Shown: one piece after another, positions 23,520 to 36,100 of the stretch | Layout of the letters: every line of letters begins with the position of its first letter | Position numbering within the stretch: position 1 is the stretch's first letter | From: Stratiolaelaps scimitus | Lineage: Eukaryota; Arthropoda; Arachnida; Mesostigmata; Laelapidae | Length of the DNA stretch: 64,000 bases | Assembly: GCA_019614645.1 (NCBI GenBank) | Contig: JABWDB010000005.1 | Span: 16,047,001-16,111,000, forward strand | Reading direction: 5' to 3' | Notes under the pieces: generated by a model | Told to the model about the DNA's origin: nothing | What the model saw: the letters and a program-made list of their open reading frames with translations, nothing else | Database searches by the model: none | Program-made: the position numbers and the translations under genes

Positions 23520-24600
23520 GCAATCACCACCAGAGGTGATAACGACGACGAAAAGTATGCTCTTGATTCAACGAAACAACCAGTACAGTCGATCGACTGA
23601 CAAATACGTGATCACCGATGTGCGTCCCACTAATCCGACTTCCAATTCAGATCTGAAACCTACATTCAGCAGAGTATTCGTTACCAGAAATCTTGCTAAT
23701 CAACCACCTGGATTTCATCTTATTGTACCGAGCAGGCTAGCTCCGATTCCAGCACACCAAATACAACGCGGAGATAAGCAATCAACTTAAAGCGAGACCT
23801 ATGTAAATTTCGTCTCAATTATGAAATTCGCAAACAGAATATACTGAATGTCAATTCGTTATTTGATCAAAACGATATTGCCGTTCAGCTCGTCCAATAA
23901 GAGGGCGCATGAAAATTTGCAGCGTGCCGGGGCTTAGGCTTGCTTATTTACCAAGCTTCACTGGGAGACAATGTTCTTCATTTCAATGCATTTCAGCCTG
24001 AAATACATCTTCTGTGACGTATATTATTTCGATCGGTTTGTGTGTGTGGTGATCATAGGTTGAGTCATCCTTTAAAAATGCAGCTTTTCTTCTTCATACT
24101 TTCCAACATCCTCCTCATTTAGTTATATCGAATAGAAGACTCACGAACCTGTCTCGCTTTTATTACCTGGGAATAACCGTACCTAAAATCCTGCCACAGT
24201 CTCGGGGGGGAGGGACAAATTTAGTAACCCCAATATACGTGGCCCAGAATATCCCTACGACTCTCCATAGCATCCCTTCCAGCAATCGAGCCCTAGCACT
24301 AATAGACATCCATAGAAGACTTCCACACCTGTTGTGGGCTGTGCCTTCACATCACTGTGTGTGTACACGATCAAATATGTGTGACCCCATCACCGATGCA
24401 TCTACAACCACCACGAATATAGATACCAGGCAGGTCCTCCTCCCAATTGTACCCTACACATTCGCTACGTCTAGCGTCGATAGTCGCTCGTAGAGCGTAT
24501 CACATTCTTCCCGTAACTGGGTTATGGCCACTATATGCCCACTCTGGTAAGATTTTTCCTGACACCTAGAAGACGCGTCCTAAATCTAAAAGAAAATTTT
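23520..24600. other. 5' flank of LENG8, no gene seen
   Basis: Overlapping frames without domains. A run of seven G bases lies near 24206. A LENG8 5'UTR exon or promoter may lie here or further up. Confidence 0.4.
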
Positions 24601-24609
24601 CGGACAGAT

Positions 24610-24745
24610 GCTTTGCCACTACGTATCGTCCACGGTACAGCTGCTTTCCACGGCATTGCTTCATAAAGCGGAGCCCTTAAATGCAAACGTGCAACGGTGA
24701 GGATCGAACCCGTGCATCTTCGTCCTTACATCCCGAAGTATCGTT
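24610..24745 (-). mobile_element. tRNA-derived SINE, copy 3
   Basis: The minus strand reads GCACGGGTTCGATCCTCACC, a perfect box B, then GTTGCACGTTTGCATTTA, CTTTATGAAGCAATGCC and CAGCTGTACCGTGGACG. It matches the copy at 26343 block by block. Confidence 0.75.
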
Positions 24746-24749
24746 TACT

Positions 24750-26335
24750 GGTATAACTCGAAACTCACTGATAGGTTAGCGAAGTAGATCTGTTCCCTGT
24801 GTGGCGTGTGATGGACATCAAACTGCGCAGGGTGGTCGCATCACACAACATCCACGAATACAAATGTCCTGAAATAATGAAAAGCCCAAAAAATCGATCC
24901 CACACGTTTTCACCAATGGTCTACACACACAAGCACGCCACAAATGTGGTGTCCCACACTCGACACATAGCACAAGAACATTCAGCCGGAAGCAGATCCT
25001 ATGGAAGCAGTCTGGTATAACTTTCCGATTCGGAGACTACTTCGGCTCACACTCACACACGTTTACTTAACACCTTACTACAATACGATAATCTACTATA
25101 TTTGTGTTGCAGAACGAGAAGGGGACAAGAGATCTCGGCCTCTCCGTTCGTGTGTCTGAAGTCAGTGTGACACTGCAGCGCCAATTGCAATATGGCGGGC
25201 GAGCGTACCACAACAACTAGTGCCACAGATCGCACCACTGAGAGTACCACAGGGTGGGAATGGGGGCTCACAAGGCGAACACGCCGCTGTGCCATAGCGC
25301 GGGAAAGTTGAAATTTGCAACGAGACACAAAGAGGCTTTTTTATTTTAATTTTATAGCTGACTCTCAGCTGTTTTTTATCCGCATCTATCAGGCAACAGA
25401 AAACACAGTTCAGGTGTCCGCTTCCACTGTGGACATGGGGATGTGTGTATTTTTCGTGCCGATATTTCTACTAGCAATATATATATATATGAGTAAATGG
25501 CTGATACAGAAATATCTGATGGGGTGGGGGGGCCGCCGCCAATTAAAAGCGATTAATTTATTTGATCCCCGTTAGTCACCATTCATCACTAAAATAATTG
25601 TCCGTCGAACGTACGATGACAACAAGGGCCATTACGAGGACAATCCCGTAAAGTTTTATCAAATGTCATTTATTATTACTCCCGTATGGTCTACTCTGTA
25701 TAATTATTGTCTTGTCCCTATTTTATTTGGCCTAGTTAATATTTCTACTGTAAGTTGAACTTCATTTCATAACAATAATGCCCAGTGTCGGCTTGTCGGG
25801 CACTCTAAGGCTACAACAAAACAGAAATAAAATCATGGTCAGTAATGGAGCATCACCTTTAAAGCGCCTCGGTGATGAGGATGTATTTGCGTTATTAATA
25901 GCATCCGGCAGTTTCCTCTTTACCATAAAGTGCAGGCTGCGTAAGGTTTCGCGAGGGCTCCAATAGCTGAACAGAGATCTTGCTCCTGCTGGGAGCGTGT
26001 GTTTAGAGCATTCGAGTGTAAAAAACTGTAGCTTGTATGACACTGCTTGTATAAAGGTTATATCGACAAAGGCGTGTACCTAGTACGGGTCCCACCCGAT
26101 TGTACTTCCTTCAAACAGATACATGCAATTTCTATGGATTACTAGTTCCATGGTAAGTATTATTCGCGTACTGCTGGACTGCCAAATCACACCGTGATGC
26201 TGTGGCTGCTCAAGGAAATTATCGCATTAACGTAAGTGTTTCTACATGAGCATTGGATGAAATTGGGGAACATGGGATGGACAACCGAGCTCCCGAATTT
26301 CTGAATCAGCTGTTTCAAATATTGTAGCTAGAAGA
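24750..26335. other. gene-free stretch with a YY1-like site
   Basis: GCAATATGGCGGGC at about 25189-25202 is a YY1-type promoter motif. Its ATG opens a 39-codon frame, MAGERTTTTSATDRTTEST and onward. (TA)n lies at 25478-25490. No exon is supported. Confidence 0.3.
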
Positions 26336-26342
26336 ATATGGT

Positions 26343-26520
26343 CGAGCCCGATGACCTGGTGGTGCATTCGTGTGCGCCTCGCAATCGGAGGAGACACGTG
26401 TTCGATTCCCACCGTTGCACATTCACATTTAGGGGTTGTCCGTCTTACGAAGCAATGCTAAAAGCAGTTGTACCGTGGACGTTAAATGTTTATGGCTGAG
26501 AGTCAGCCCGAAAACCTTTA
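26343..26520 (+). mobile_element. tRNA-derived SINE, copy 4, with tRNA-like head
   Basis: This is the most complete copy. A tRNA-like head (CCTGGTGGTGCATTCGTG, then a CCTC...GAGG anticodon-stem-like pair) leads into GTGTTCGATTCCCACC, a consensus box B. The body follows: GTTGCACATTCACATTT, GTCTTACGAAGCAATGC, CAGTTGTACCGTGGACG and GAGAGTCAGCCCGAAAA. RNA polymerase III promotion is expected of this class. A 3' tail may continue towards 26640. Confidence 0.75.
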
Positions 26521-26529
26521 GGGGCAGGA

Positions 26530-27310
26530 GAATACGGCTGTGCTCGTAGCGGGCTGGCGTAGTGGCGGAAGTAATGACAAGCACAAAGCCGAAACTAGAC
26601 GAGGGACGACTCTCAACAAGGCACCTGTCCTGGTAGGTAGAGACGTTTTTCTCACCCACGTCAGCCCCGCACTGGATCGGCCCACTTTCCATGGAGATTG
26701 GAACGTCTCTAGGGGTGTTCGTGCGTTTGAAGAAGATTTCCTCCTCTAACAAAAAGATGGAGAATAAAACGAGAAAGAAGTGTTCACTCTTTGCTGTTGT
26801 AAATTTATAGCGCCTGGCCGAGCTTTTACAGGTTCAAAGGTCGTGACAATGACGCTTAGCAGGTGAACTAGGAGGTCTGTGACGAAACGTTTCTGCATAA
26901 GTTCAATTGTTGTAATGTTGGCGCGGTCCGCAGGAAGCTGCTTCATGCTGTACTCTTTTTCTCGTAAAATCTCACTGTTCAATTTCCTTCTGATAATGAT
27001 TTTGTTCGTGTGGTCTCGTCAACTAAGACGGTAAACGATTTCAGACTACAGACGAACATATCGATATGTTCCTATGCATTATTTTGCGATCCTCCTGTGA
27101 GTATAGCGATGCGCGAGTTAGTGGCGGGAGAAAACGAAATGAGAACTTCATTCATTCTGTCCCGCTCCTCCGCTCCTACTTGAGTCACAGGAGCAAAAGT
27201 AACGGTGTATCCGCTAGCGTTCGCACCGAGTCATTCATTAGTCGACTGATCGTCGATCGACTCGAACTCCCGGGATAAATCTGTCCACTCGACCAATAAA
27301 CGGGAACGAA
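26530..27310. other. 5' flank of the proline-rich frame
   Basis: No exon recognised. An in-frame TAA stands shortly before the ATG at 27321. Confidence 0.4.
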
Positions 27311-27320
27311 TCCCTCGCTA

Positions 27321-28077
27321 ATGGCAGCGCTATGTGTGCCATGGGGATATCTGCACGGTGAAGGTGCGGTGTTCCCCGATGCCAGTCAGCAGCCTCCAGC
27401 ACAGCCGAATTGGTCAGGCCCACCGCAGGTACCCATCGGGTGCAATTCGACTTTGCAAGGCGGGCGTCTTATCGCCCACGGTGATTATACACCCATTGGG
27501 TCGTGTGTCGACCAACGCTTGCATTTTCAGGAGCACCAACCGCCATCGCAGCCTCCGCCGCCGCCGCCGCTGCCTCTGTCGTACCAACCGGGATGGGTTT
27601 GGCCCACTGTCCCGTTGACGCATACCCACCACCACGTGCTTCGTGGTGGCTATAGCAGCGCTTACGATAACGCTCCAGTGATGGTGCTGCCCCCCCAATC
27701 AGGCCCACCAGCACCCGGCAGCTGCACCGACATGTGTAACGCAAACGCGATTTCCTCGTCTCCCCCTTTGCCGACAGGACCACTGACCCATGGCGGCCTG
27801 CAAGGCTGTCCCCAGTCATGCGCGACGATGCCCCCCGTGAACCCTGCTAGTTCTATGAACTCTGGACGGAGCGATGCCTGCACTCATTTCGACAGCCGAT
27901 TTTCCTGTCAGTTCCATGACCAATACGTAGACAGGACCACCCCAGCGCCCCCTCCAACGCCGTTGGTAACCAATCACGCGCAGCAGCGTTCGCCGTCACA
28001 GTGGTTTCGTGGTGCAGGCTACTCATGCCAACTCCTCGCGCCTCAACCACAAGCAATTCCATTTCCTCCTCTAACGA

Positions 28078-28108
<31 letters not shown>

Positions 28109-28154
28109 GACAACGACGACGAAATCCACTTGTACTGGATATCGGTGGGGATAG
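27321..28154 (+). CDS. proline/cysteine-containing protein, single open frame
   Basis: A 277-aa ATG frame with an in-frame stop just upstream begins MAALCVPWGYLHGEG. It is rich in P, Q, S, T and H, with cysteines spread along its length (GSCVDQRLHF, CTDMCNANAIS, GCPQSCATMPPV). A proline-ten run (TTPPPPPPPPPPTTTTKSTC) stands just before the stop. No signal peptide or transmembrane segment is seen. GC content exceeds the flanks. Antisense frames are partly open too, so coding is likely rather than certain. It may be intronless or a first exon. An AATAAA at about 28818 could end its transcript. Compare the frame at 30480. Confidence 0.5.
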
Positions 28155-28159
28155 TCAGG

Positions 28160-29940
28160 ATGAAGCTGCAGGAGATCACAGCGTGACGATCATCACAGCT
28201 GCGAAATACCAATACCACAGCTGTCGTCACCAAAAGCATCTACAGGGCGATGCGATCGACCTCATCACTGGTTCCGCACCAACGCAATGTGCGGAACTAC
28301 TGGGCGACAACGCAGCTCTCACATGTTTACAAGTGCTTGAAAATGAACATGTCAAAATATACCCTGTTGTTAGCAAAATTCAGCTCCTGCTTGGCTCAGT
28401 GTTCCTCGTTGCAGTCGGTTGGGTGCTCTGATCATCGGACACTCGACTACCGACCTGTTTAATTTTGATTCGTATTTGATCATTCATTCGAAAAGTTGGT
28501 CAAAAAATCGCTGACCTATAATTTTACCCGAGTACGCTAGTGCTATCTGGGTATACCACCAGAAGATCTTAAGAAATATATAGATCCTTAGACACACACA
28601 CCGCGTCCCAGACACAAGCAAAAAAAATGACGAAAAGCTTCGTTGGGAGAGATGTCTCTGCACGAGACACCTATAGGTAAAGCCGTATGAAGTATTAAGA
28701 AATAAGTACTCCAGAGCCCAGACCAAAGGTGTATTCAAGCAATTACATATAGAAGTCAGTCAACTGCCTGAGTCGGCACAATGTCACGTGCCGTTGCGAT
28801 CGCCAACGGTGAACATTTAATAAACTAACTGCCAAATTTTGTTTCGTTATCTAGCAAGTTCTACAATATATTGTTGCCGGTGGTGTTCTACAATATATTG
28901 TTTAACAATTATTGTTATTCCGATTTATTAATACCGCTTGTTTGGTGAATATTACATTTATGCAAACATACATAAACGGGAGTTTTAGTTTATGAAACTA
29001 AAGCTCGATTTCTCGATTGTGTCTGTTCCACGCGCACCGTATATGAAGGCCGGTTATCCAATTTGATTTTCGGGTCAGCTGATTTAGCGAAATTCGGTTG
29101 TGTGTCCTTTACATGCATTAGCGACGATCCGTTGAATATCTGTTCCGTTTTAATTAGGTTTCTAGTTTTGCCCAGGGTCCATTGGCATTTGCTATTGACG
29201 ATCGTTGCTTTTGCTTACATCGAATGCCCGGGGCGGTGGAGTCTCCACTAGAGTGAACCAAACAACGCTTATACGTGTACCACATAACATACTAAAATAT
29301 TAAACTACACTCATTTATACAAGCGCTATTTCGATGATCAATGAGTACAACCACTGGTGTATATATATATATATACTTGGCTATTATTCATATCGAAATG
29401 GGGAACGGGGCACCGCTCCCCGGGTCGCCGCCGCCGGGTCGCTCCTTTTTCGTTACTTAAATCAATGTGTTCACTCACCTCAACGGTCCAAGAATGACAT
29501 CATTCTATGCTTCAGCGCTCACCAGCCAAGTCGCTTCTACGTGACTTAAACACGGTACAAACGCTAATGTCATTCAGTTGTCAACAGGCTAGCACGACCA
29601 ATGAGAAGTTGCAACATGGCTATCGTATGTTATTTAGCACGCCTATGTTGCAATTTTCATCAGCTTGCGCTGTTCGGCTTTCTTAACCTACCGTAATATC
29701 CCGATGGGCAAACCTTTACACTAGGCGCTGTGTTCGCACTGATTTGTGTGTTGCTCGGATTTGCTAATGTGTTGAGGATTGATTTTATTATTAAGTGCCG
29801 ATGCGGCAGCCGTTGCCTCGGCGGTTGCTTCCATCGCAGGTAGCACACGACAGCAGCGAAAATGTTACGGGGCTACTGTATGTTAATTGTAGAAGGGAAC
29901 TATCAATCAGGGGTTGAATACAGATGCACTGCATCAGTAT
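28160..29940. other. 3' flank and intergenic stretch
   Basis: A frame at 28155-28431 continues in another register (QDEAAGDHSVTIITAAK and onward) and might be a separate exon. Near 29473-29479 a minus-strand donor (GTTGAG|GTGAGT) lies about 120 bases from CAACATGGCTATCG and a CCAAT box near 29600, hinting at a minus-strand promoter with a noncoding first exon. An 18-base direct duplication lies at 28858-28902. Confidence 0.3.
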
Positions 29941-29949
29941 TATTCCATT

Positions 29950-30190
29950 TTCTTGGACCGGTAGACCGGAGGACGTGGGTCTGGATTGGGTTCAAATCCT
30001 GTCAGGCGCGGAGAATCCTCGGAGTTCCTTATCATCTTTCCTCATCTGAAGATTCTTGCCAGGCAGGAGTAAGGTAAAGAAAAATAAGCAAAGGTGGCCC
30101 CGACAGGTTCTCGTAGTAATACCTAAAGGTTAAGGGATTAGGCCTGTCAGATAAGGGAACAGCTGAGTGTCAGTTCGAAAACAATTATTA
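29950..30190 (+). mobile_element. second tRNA-derived SINE family
   Basis: The head contains GGATTGGGTTCAAATCCTGT, a perfect RNA polymerase III box B. About 130 bases on is the tail CCTAAAGGTTAAGGGATTAG, GGCCTGTCAGATAAGGGAA, CAGCTGAGTGTCAG, shared with 13411-13480. It differs in body from the four copies of the first family. Confidence 0.6.
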
Positions 30191-30479
30191 GTATGATCCC
30201 GTTCAACTCTATCACAACTATTTCATAGCCATGATATCCTCGTGCTCAACGATGATTAAACTAAGCTGTGTAAGACCCTGCTGCGTGCTATGTCCACTGG
30301 GTTGTGTAGCTTGCAGACCACCAGTATTATAATGCATATTCATTGCGTTATGTGTCGCACATTCATCGCGACAACGAAATCATCTTCGATTTTTGGGATC
30401 CTTCCTAGATCGGGAGTCCAATAAGACAAAATTAGGTTGCCGTTCGATTCACTCATTTGCCGATTATTGCGGACGAACA

Positions 30480-30878
30480 ATGGCGTTATGCCCACACGGC
30501 GGCACAAGGGCTAATTGGAAGGTACAACCAAATTCGTATGCTCTGAGCTGCCCAGTCTGGTACCCTCTGGCCCTGTGCCAGACCCAGAGTAGAGTGTACG
30601 AGGAAATTGGCCTGCCTGGTGGCTTTAATGCCGTCACTGAGGACGAGATTGGACCCTACTGGCGTTGTGTGACGACAGTTCTTTATCCGTCCGAGTGGAA
30701 ATCCGCCATGAACCAACTTCACAATGGAGCCTGCAGCCTGAATGGTTATCCTCAGGGTTACCCTTCAATAGGACAGTGCAGATGCTCCACGAATTGCTAT
30801 GTCCAACCTGCTGCGTACGCTGGCCAACTCCAACGTTATGCTCAGACGAGACCACAGTTTAGACCAACGTTCTTCTAG
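30480..30878 (+). CDS. cysteine-rich protein of unknown family
   Basis: A 132-aa frame from ATG to TAG begins MALCPHGGTRANWKV. It contains SCPVWYPLALCQTQSRVYEE, GPYWRCVTTVLYPSEWKSAM, GACSLNGYPQGYPS, GQCRCSTNCYVQP and a Q/R/F tail ending RPTFF. The frame is also open upstream to an acceptor (GGATCCTTCCTAG) near 30407, so the real N-terminus may lie in an earlier exon. AATAAA at 31126-31131 would end the transcript about 250 bases past the stop. The start resembles that of the 27321 protein. I recognise no family. Confidence 0.55.
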   Translation: MALCPHGGTRANWKVQPNSYALSCPVWYPLALCQTQSRVYEEIGLPGGFNAVTEDEIGPYWRCVTTVLYPSEWKSAMNQLHNGACSLNGYPQGYPSIGQCRCSTNCYVQPAAYAGQLQRYAQTRPQFRPTFF

Positions 30879-31149
30879 GTACCCTCGCCGAACGATGATT
30901 AAGTGTATCTGTTGCAACGGCAAATGGAAGCTGTACTTCAGTAGGTTTTCGTGGATTGCATGTTGTTACCAGTAGACAATTACCGAGAATCGTATCGAAA
31001 TATATGAAAGATCAATATCGTTAGCACTAATCTAGTTATCCGTGTACTCTTGAATCGCACGAAAAAGTCTCGGTTTCGCGCGTCTTTGTATTTAAAGCCG
31101 TTGAATTTTTATCCTCACTTCGAAAATAAAATGAGTCGACGTCGCCTGG

Positions 31150-32400
31150 ATACACGTCAAGCAAATCATCAACCACTTTTTGGGTAAGCTTCTTTTCCCT
31201 CCCATTGGATAATGGTCAAACACCGTTTTAAAGGTGTAGATAACAACGGCCTAAAGGGAATCAAAATATATTACATGCGGCCACAGACAAAAGACAATAT
31301 TTTTCTTGCTATGTCCACCTGTTTCGAAGGATTCAGCATATTAGGCCCCCGGCTGAAGGTTAGGTCGCCAACCTTTGGAACTTAGGTTCAGCAATGTACG
31401 ATTCGATAGTGGAGCATCGCTATCGGACGGTAGCCAGCAAAAATACGCAGATATTTGCGCGTACGTCAGTGAGCGCTGCATATGATTCAACAGTGAGTTG
31501 TGTAGTAATTGGTGGTGATTCTTCTACTTCGAATACACTTAGGACACGTTTACGATCCAATTTTAACATGTAATATATATATGTATATATATATATATAC
31601 TGGTTTATTGTCATATATTTCTTGTTAAGTTTTACTCTTTCTCTCCCTCGTTCTCCGCATGTGACTGCCCAAATACCATCGTCAATGATGTCTCTAATCG
31701 GTACGGCATCACAAATTAAAAACACTACTGCACACAGTAGGACTCACGCTTGCAGTTGCGTCCATTTCCATAGTATTGCGCAATGTCACCATGCATCTAT
31801 GCTGCCATATATCGAAGCGCAGCTGTTTTTTGTAACTATTTGCTTTCCTCTCATGCAGATCTATATATATATAATCAAAAAAACTAAATAGATCTCGCCC
31901 ATTCCTCATTACACAGGTTTCATTCCGCTTCTTCGAGCAACTCAATATATAATCCCCTACCGTGTATGGTCAACTCACTCTCTCTCTCTCTCTCTTTCTC
32001 CCATATGTCTCAGTATTTGCGTAAATAGAGAATATATATAATCTTATATCACAATACGAGAGATGAATTACGCAATCTGATTCTCCGGTAGAGCACAACG
32101 GCAATGACCCCCCCCCGGAAACGCATCCTGTATGTGACGACGCTTCCTGTTCAAAACACTAGCGCTCAGATATCGTCGTCCAGTTTGTGTCCGCCCTTAA
32201 CGCGATCGATTGACTTAGTTTTCCGACCTCTCATTTGCTTTACAACTGCCTACTGAGGTGACCAGGCGAGTGACGGTGATCCCTTTCAAGTATTAACCTT
32301 CGTCCTCCCTCAGTGCCGTAATTCCCATGATCATCATTAGTCACTGACGCCGCTCGAACGTCCATTTTTTTACACCGATACCTGTGTCTTGTACGTTCTT
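31150..32400. other. gene-free stretch and 3' flank of syntaxin-16
   Basis: (TA)n near 31570-31600 and (CT)n at 31977-31995. A minus-strand AATAAA (TTTATT near 32407) lies about 410 bases past the syntaxin stop. Confidence 0.45.
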
Positions 32401-32708
32401 CTGCCCGTTTATTATCATTATATATATATATATATTTGCTGCCAGCTGTGATATGTATATACATGCAAATGGCCGATATATGTGTATTTGTGTCGAGTCG
32501 GCGCGTGGCTCCATTCTGTTGGAACCTCTGTGAGACAGAATCTCTCTGTCACGCCTAAGTCTTCTTCCCGCTCCCCGGATAGAACGAGCTGTCCAAAGTA
32601 GAGCCCCGAGCGCCAAATGCAAGGAACGTCCAAGCTTAGAGTAGACATTGTTAGCCCGGTAGCGAAACACTGATTAGGATCTCTTTTTCGTTGTCGTCAT
32701 CACTCTGG

Positions 32709-32716
<8 letters not shown>

Positions 32717-32749
<33 letters not shown>
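32717..32749. repeat. (GT)n(TA)n microsatellite
   Basis: A GTGTGTGT run passes straight into about 28 bases of TA, about 70 bases beyond the syntaxin-16 stop codon. Confidence 0.9.
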
Positions 32750-32819
32750 ACTTTGGCGATTTCTAACCTAAAAAATGATAACGGGTTAACGGTTAGATAA
32801 CGAGTTCGATTAGTTATCT

Positions 32820-33149
32820 TCAACTGAGCTTCGTGATGAAGAGAAGAATGATGAGGAATAGGGTTGCCGCGGCGAGGCCGACAATACACTTGAGTTTGCC
32901 GCTTCCCCGTTGATAGGCCGCGGCCTGCCGAAGTTGTTGAAGACCTTGACTCACCGAGGTCTGCACTGCATCGACGTTGTAGTCGATTCGATCAACTACC
33001 GAACCCTGTTCGACAACTAGTCGGGCAACCTCCTGTTGAACGACAACATGGGGTGGGCGGCATTTACAAACGGGTGCTTTACGCGTGAAAATTTGCTAAC
33101 TAAAAAAAGGGACAATTGCTTTTACTTACAACGACAGCGTCAATAATAA

Positions 33150-33187
<38 letters not shown>

Positions 33188-36100
33188 GGAGAGAGAAAGT
33201 TCATGTTTGTATCGAAGGAGCGCTAATGAATATATTGTGGCAGAATTTCGCTAGGAAAGGTCCATAGCAGTTCGAAAACGTCCATTTGCAACTTCACAGC
33301 TGAGGTCAAAAGAAACGAAATACTTACCCTAAAAACAGTGTTCAGCTCGTTAATCGAGCGGACGACAGCCTGGATTTCCTCGTCACGTTGAGCGACCTCT
33401 TCGGCTGTCAACAGATCTTGTGTAGTAACGAACATCATCTGAAAATGGTCAAATAAATAGTAAGTGTGTGTGCCAACAATAACATCTGCCATACTACAAC
33501 ATTAACGGAAATAGCGATGAACAGCATTGAGATGAGGACAAAATTTATGGATATGGTCAACTTTTGGCAAAATCAAACTTTTTTGAACCTTGTACTGAGC
33601 TCAACGACGCATATAGACCTACACTTATAGGTAGCACAATCTTTTTAATGGAATTTCAGAGATTCATGTTCACTTCCAATCAATCGCTGTGAAACGAAAT
33701 TGGGCCAGTAATGTCTCAGAATCTAACCGAGCTAGTGTGACATAATAATTAAAAACGGCTAGATCGCTGAAACGCGTAGCCCGCGAACAAGATATCATAT
33801 ATATGTTGATACTAGCTGGATCGTGAAAGGACCCGCGTTCTTAGCATTTGATAATGAAGAATATCTTGGAAGATATACACAGCATAGAACGGGGTCACTC
33901 TAAGGGTACACACATCACTCTGAAGAATTGCGGTGTCTGGAGGTGAGGAGTTGACGTTGATGGTCTCATCAAAGAAGGCCCCGGCATTGTTACGCTGCTT
34001 GATTCCTGAACAAACGAACACACAAGTAGAAAATGCAAGCCAGATTGCACCAGTACATTTATCGGAATTCAATTCAGTTCACGTGAGCCTTTTCTTTGAA
34101 TACGATCATTCAAATATCTGTCCTATTGTGTTCACCACGTAAATATTTGTTTTTGGCGTATTGATTACACATGATTCTTCTTTGGCTAGTTTCAGATAAT
34201 GCTCTTTCAATGTTCATTCGACGAAGGAATCAGTAAGTGCCTACTGTTGCAGTAGTCGGTTTGACCGCGTCGGAACAGCTCCGTAACTTCGCGAAGTTGG
34301 CCCGCGACGGCTCGGACAACGTTGTCCGTTAACTGGCGCTCAGCCCAGCCGGACTGTTTCGCTTGAGACCATCTGAAAGCAACGGAACAATCGAATGATG
34401 TCAACGCTACAAAAGGCGCATTTCATTCATTTATTCACATTTGTTAGGTAGCAATATAACAATATGTATATAAATATAACATCAATATGTTACCATAGGT
34501 GATAGGTAAGAACTCACAAGGATCACAGTTTTGCATGTGCGTGTAAATATGTATATATATGATCCGAGTTTATAATATTCATACGATATGAGATATAATA
34601 ACTATATACAGAATGTACTGAGGGCCGTTCATCCTGGTCATCCGCTGCTTGACGATCTCGCCAGGTTGTTGAGCGAGGTGACGTGCTGGCAGGTTGCAGC
34701 ATGGTATCGCGGGCAGGAGGCTCCGCATCAGCACTCTCGTAGGACTCGGTGGTCCTGAGATCGTATCAACAATGTACTTCTTCAATGAGCAGGGGGGAGT
34801 CTGCGAGAAAGTACACCACTTGGTTTCTTGTCGAGGTGTGGAGGCCTAGCACCCTTTTGAGGAACCTTGTTTTGATACGGTTGAGAATTTCGAGTTTCTC
34901 CACATGCAGATCCTCCCAGATTCAGTCCACACCGTAAGATGCAACCGGGGCGATTTTTAGGTTGAACAACTGGAGAGCGGTCTTTACGGAGAGCAGGTGC
35001 GGGTTCGTGATTGAAGCGGCAGCCCCTAGCATTTTTCGAAACCTTTCCTTGATGTGTGCGGAGAAACTTGTGTGCGTCAATAGACATCGAACGGGATTGC
35101 TATTGCCAGGTAGTGGAACTTGATGACGTGTACAGCCTTCAGAAGTACGGAAAACAGCAGTGTCGATAGATTGTCGCCCTGCGCGAATCCCGTAGCCTGG
35201 GCAAAAAAGGTGTGTTCACCTACTCCGTCGTCTATTGTGATCTGGCTTGCTTGGAGGATTGCGGTGAGGAGCACGACATAGTTCCGGGGAATTCCAACCT
35301 TCGATAGCAGCGTCAGCACCGTGTGTCTTGGTGACAGATCAAAAGCGGACTTGAAATCCACGAACACGGCGAACATGAACTCCTTCGGCTTGCTGAGTGC
35401 ATCTCTGACGTCCTTTGCGGGTGGCCGTTCCCGTGCTATGGCCCCTCCTGGAGCCGTGCTTCTCGGTGGGTATTATTTCTAGGCTTTCCAGAAACGCAGT
35501 CAACCGCTTTGTCTGCAACAGCGATAGCAGCTTGCAGCAACGCTTTTCTTCGCTATACCTCGCCAGGAAGAGGGGATGATGGGATTGCCTTTCCCTTTTG
35601 GGACTATCAGCACAGCGATTCCTGCCAGTTGGTGGGTATTGATTCGGTGGGTAGACATTCGTTGAAGAGGAAGGTCCAACATGGCGCTAAGGATTGGGCG
35701 CTCTTGATGTGCTCGTTTCTAATGCCGTCCGGTCCCGCTGTTTCGTTGTTACGTAGCCCTTCAATTGCGTGTATGATTTCCATCACCGTGAAGTCCCCGG
35801 AGAGAAGGGCACGCTAGGCTGCGGTCCGTTCGTCTCAGGCCGTCCGTGAATTGAGGGGGACTATTGGGTATGGTGTTTTCAGCGTGTCTACGGACGTCAA
35901 TTTTAACTGGAGTGGTAGCATCTATCAACAATAATTAGGCACCATGTTGAAATAACTGTTGTGCATGTGCCCGGTACGCGCTCACCTGTTGATAATGGCC
36001 ACATGTGACTGACAGTCTCGAAGCAGCCGACCAATTTCGTCCTGAGCAGCGCGAATCCGATACTCCTCGTCCTGCTCGTCGAGAAGCGACGGCCGATTCA

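Noticed and set aside
25762..26043. Minus-strand 93-codon frame
   Set aside because: No splice bounds, no domain, and the plus strand is equally open.
26343..26420. Functional tRNA gene
   Set aside because: Box B is good, but the acceptor stem does not close and the sequence continues into the SINE body shared by three other copies.
29950..30010. Functional tRNA gene with GGGTTCAAATCCT
   Set aside because: No cloverleaf can be closed around it, and a SINE tail follows.
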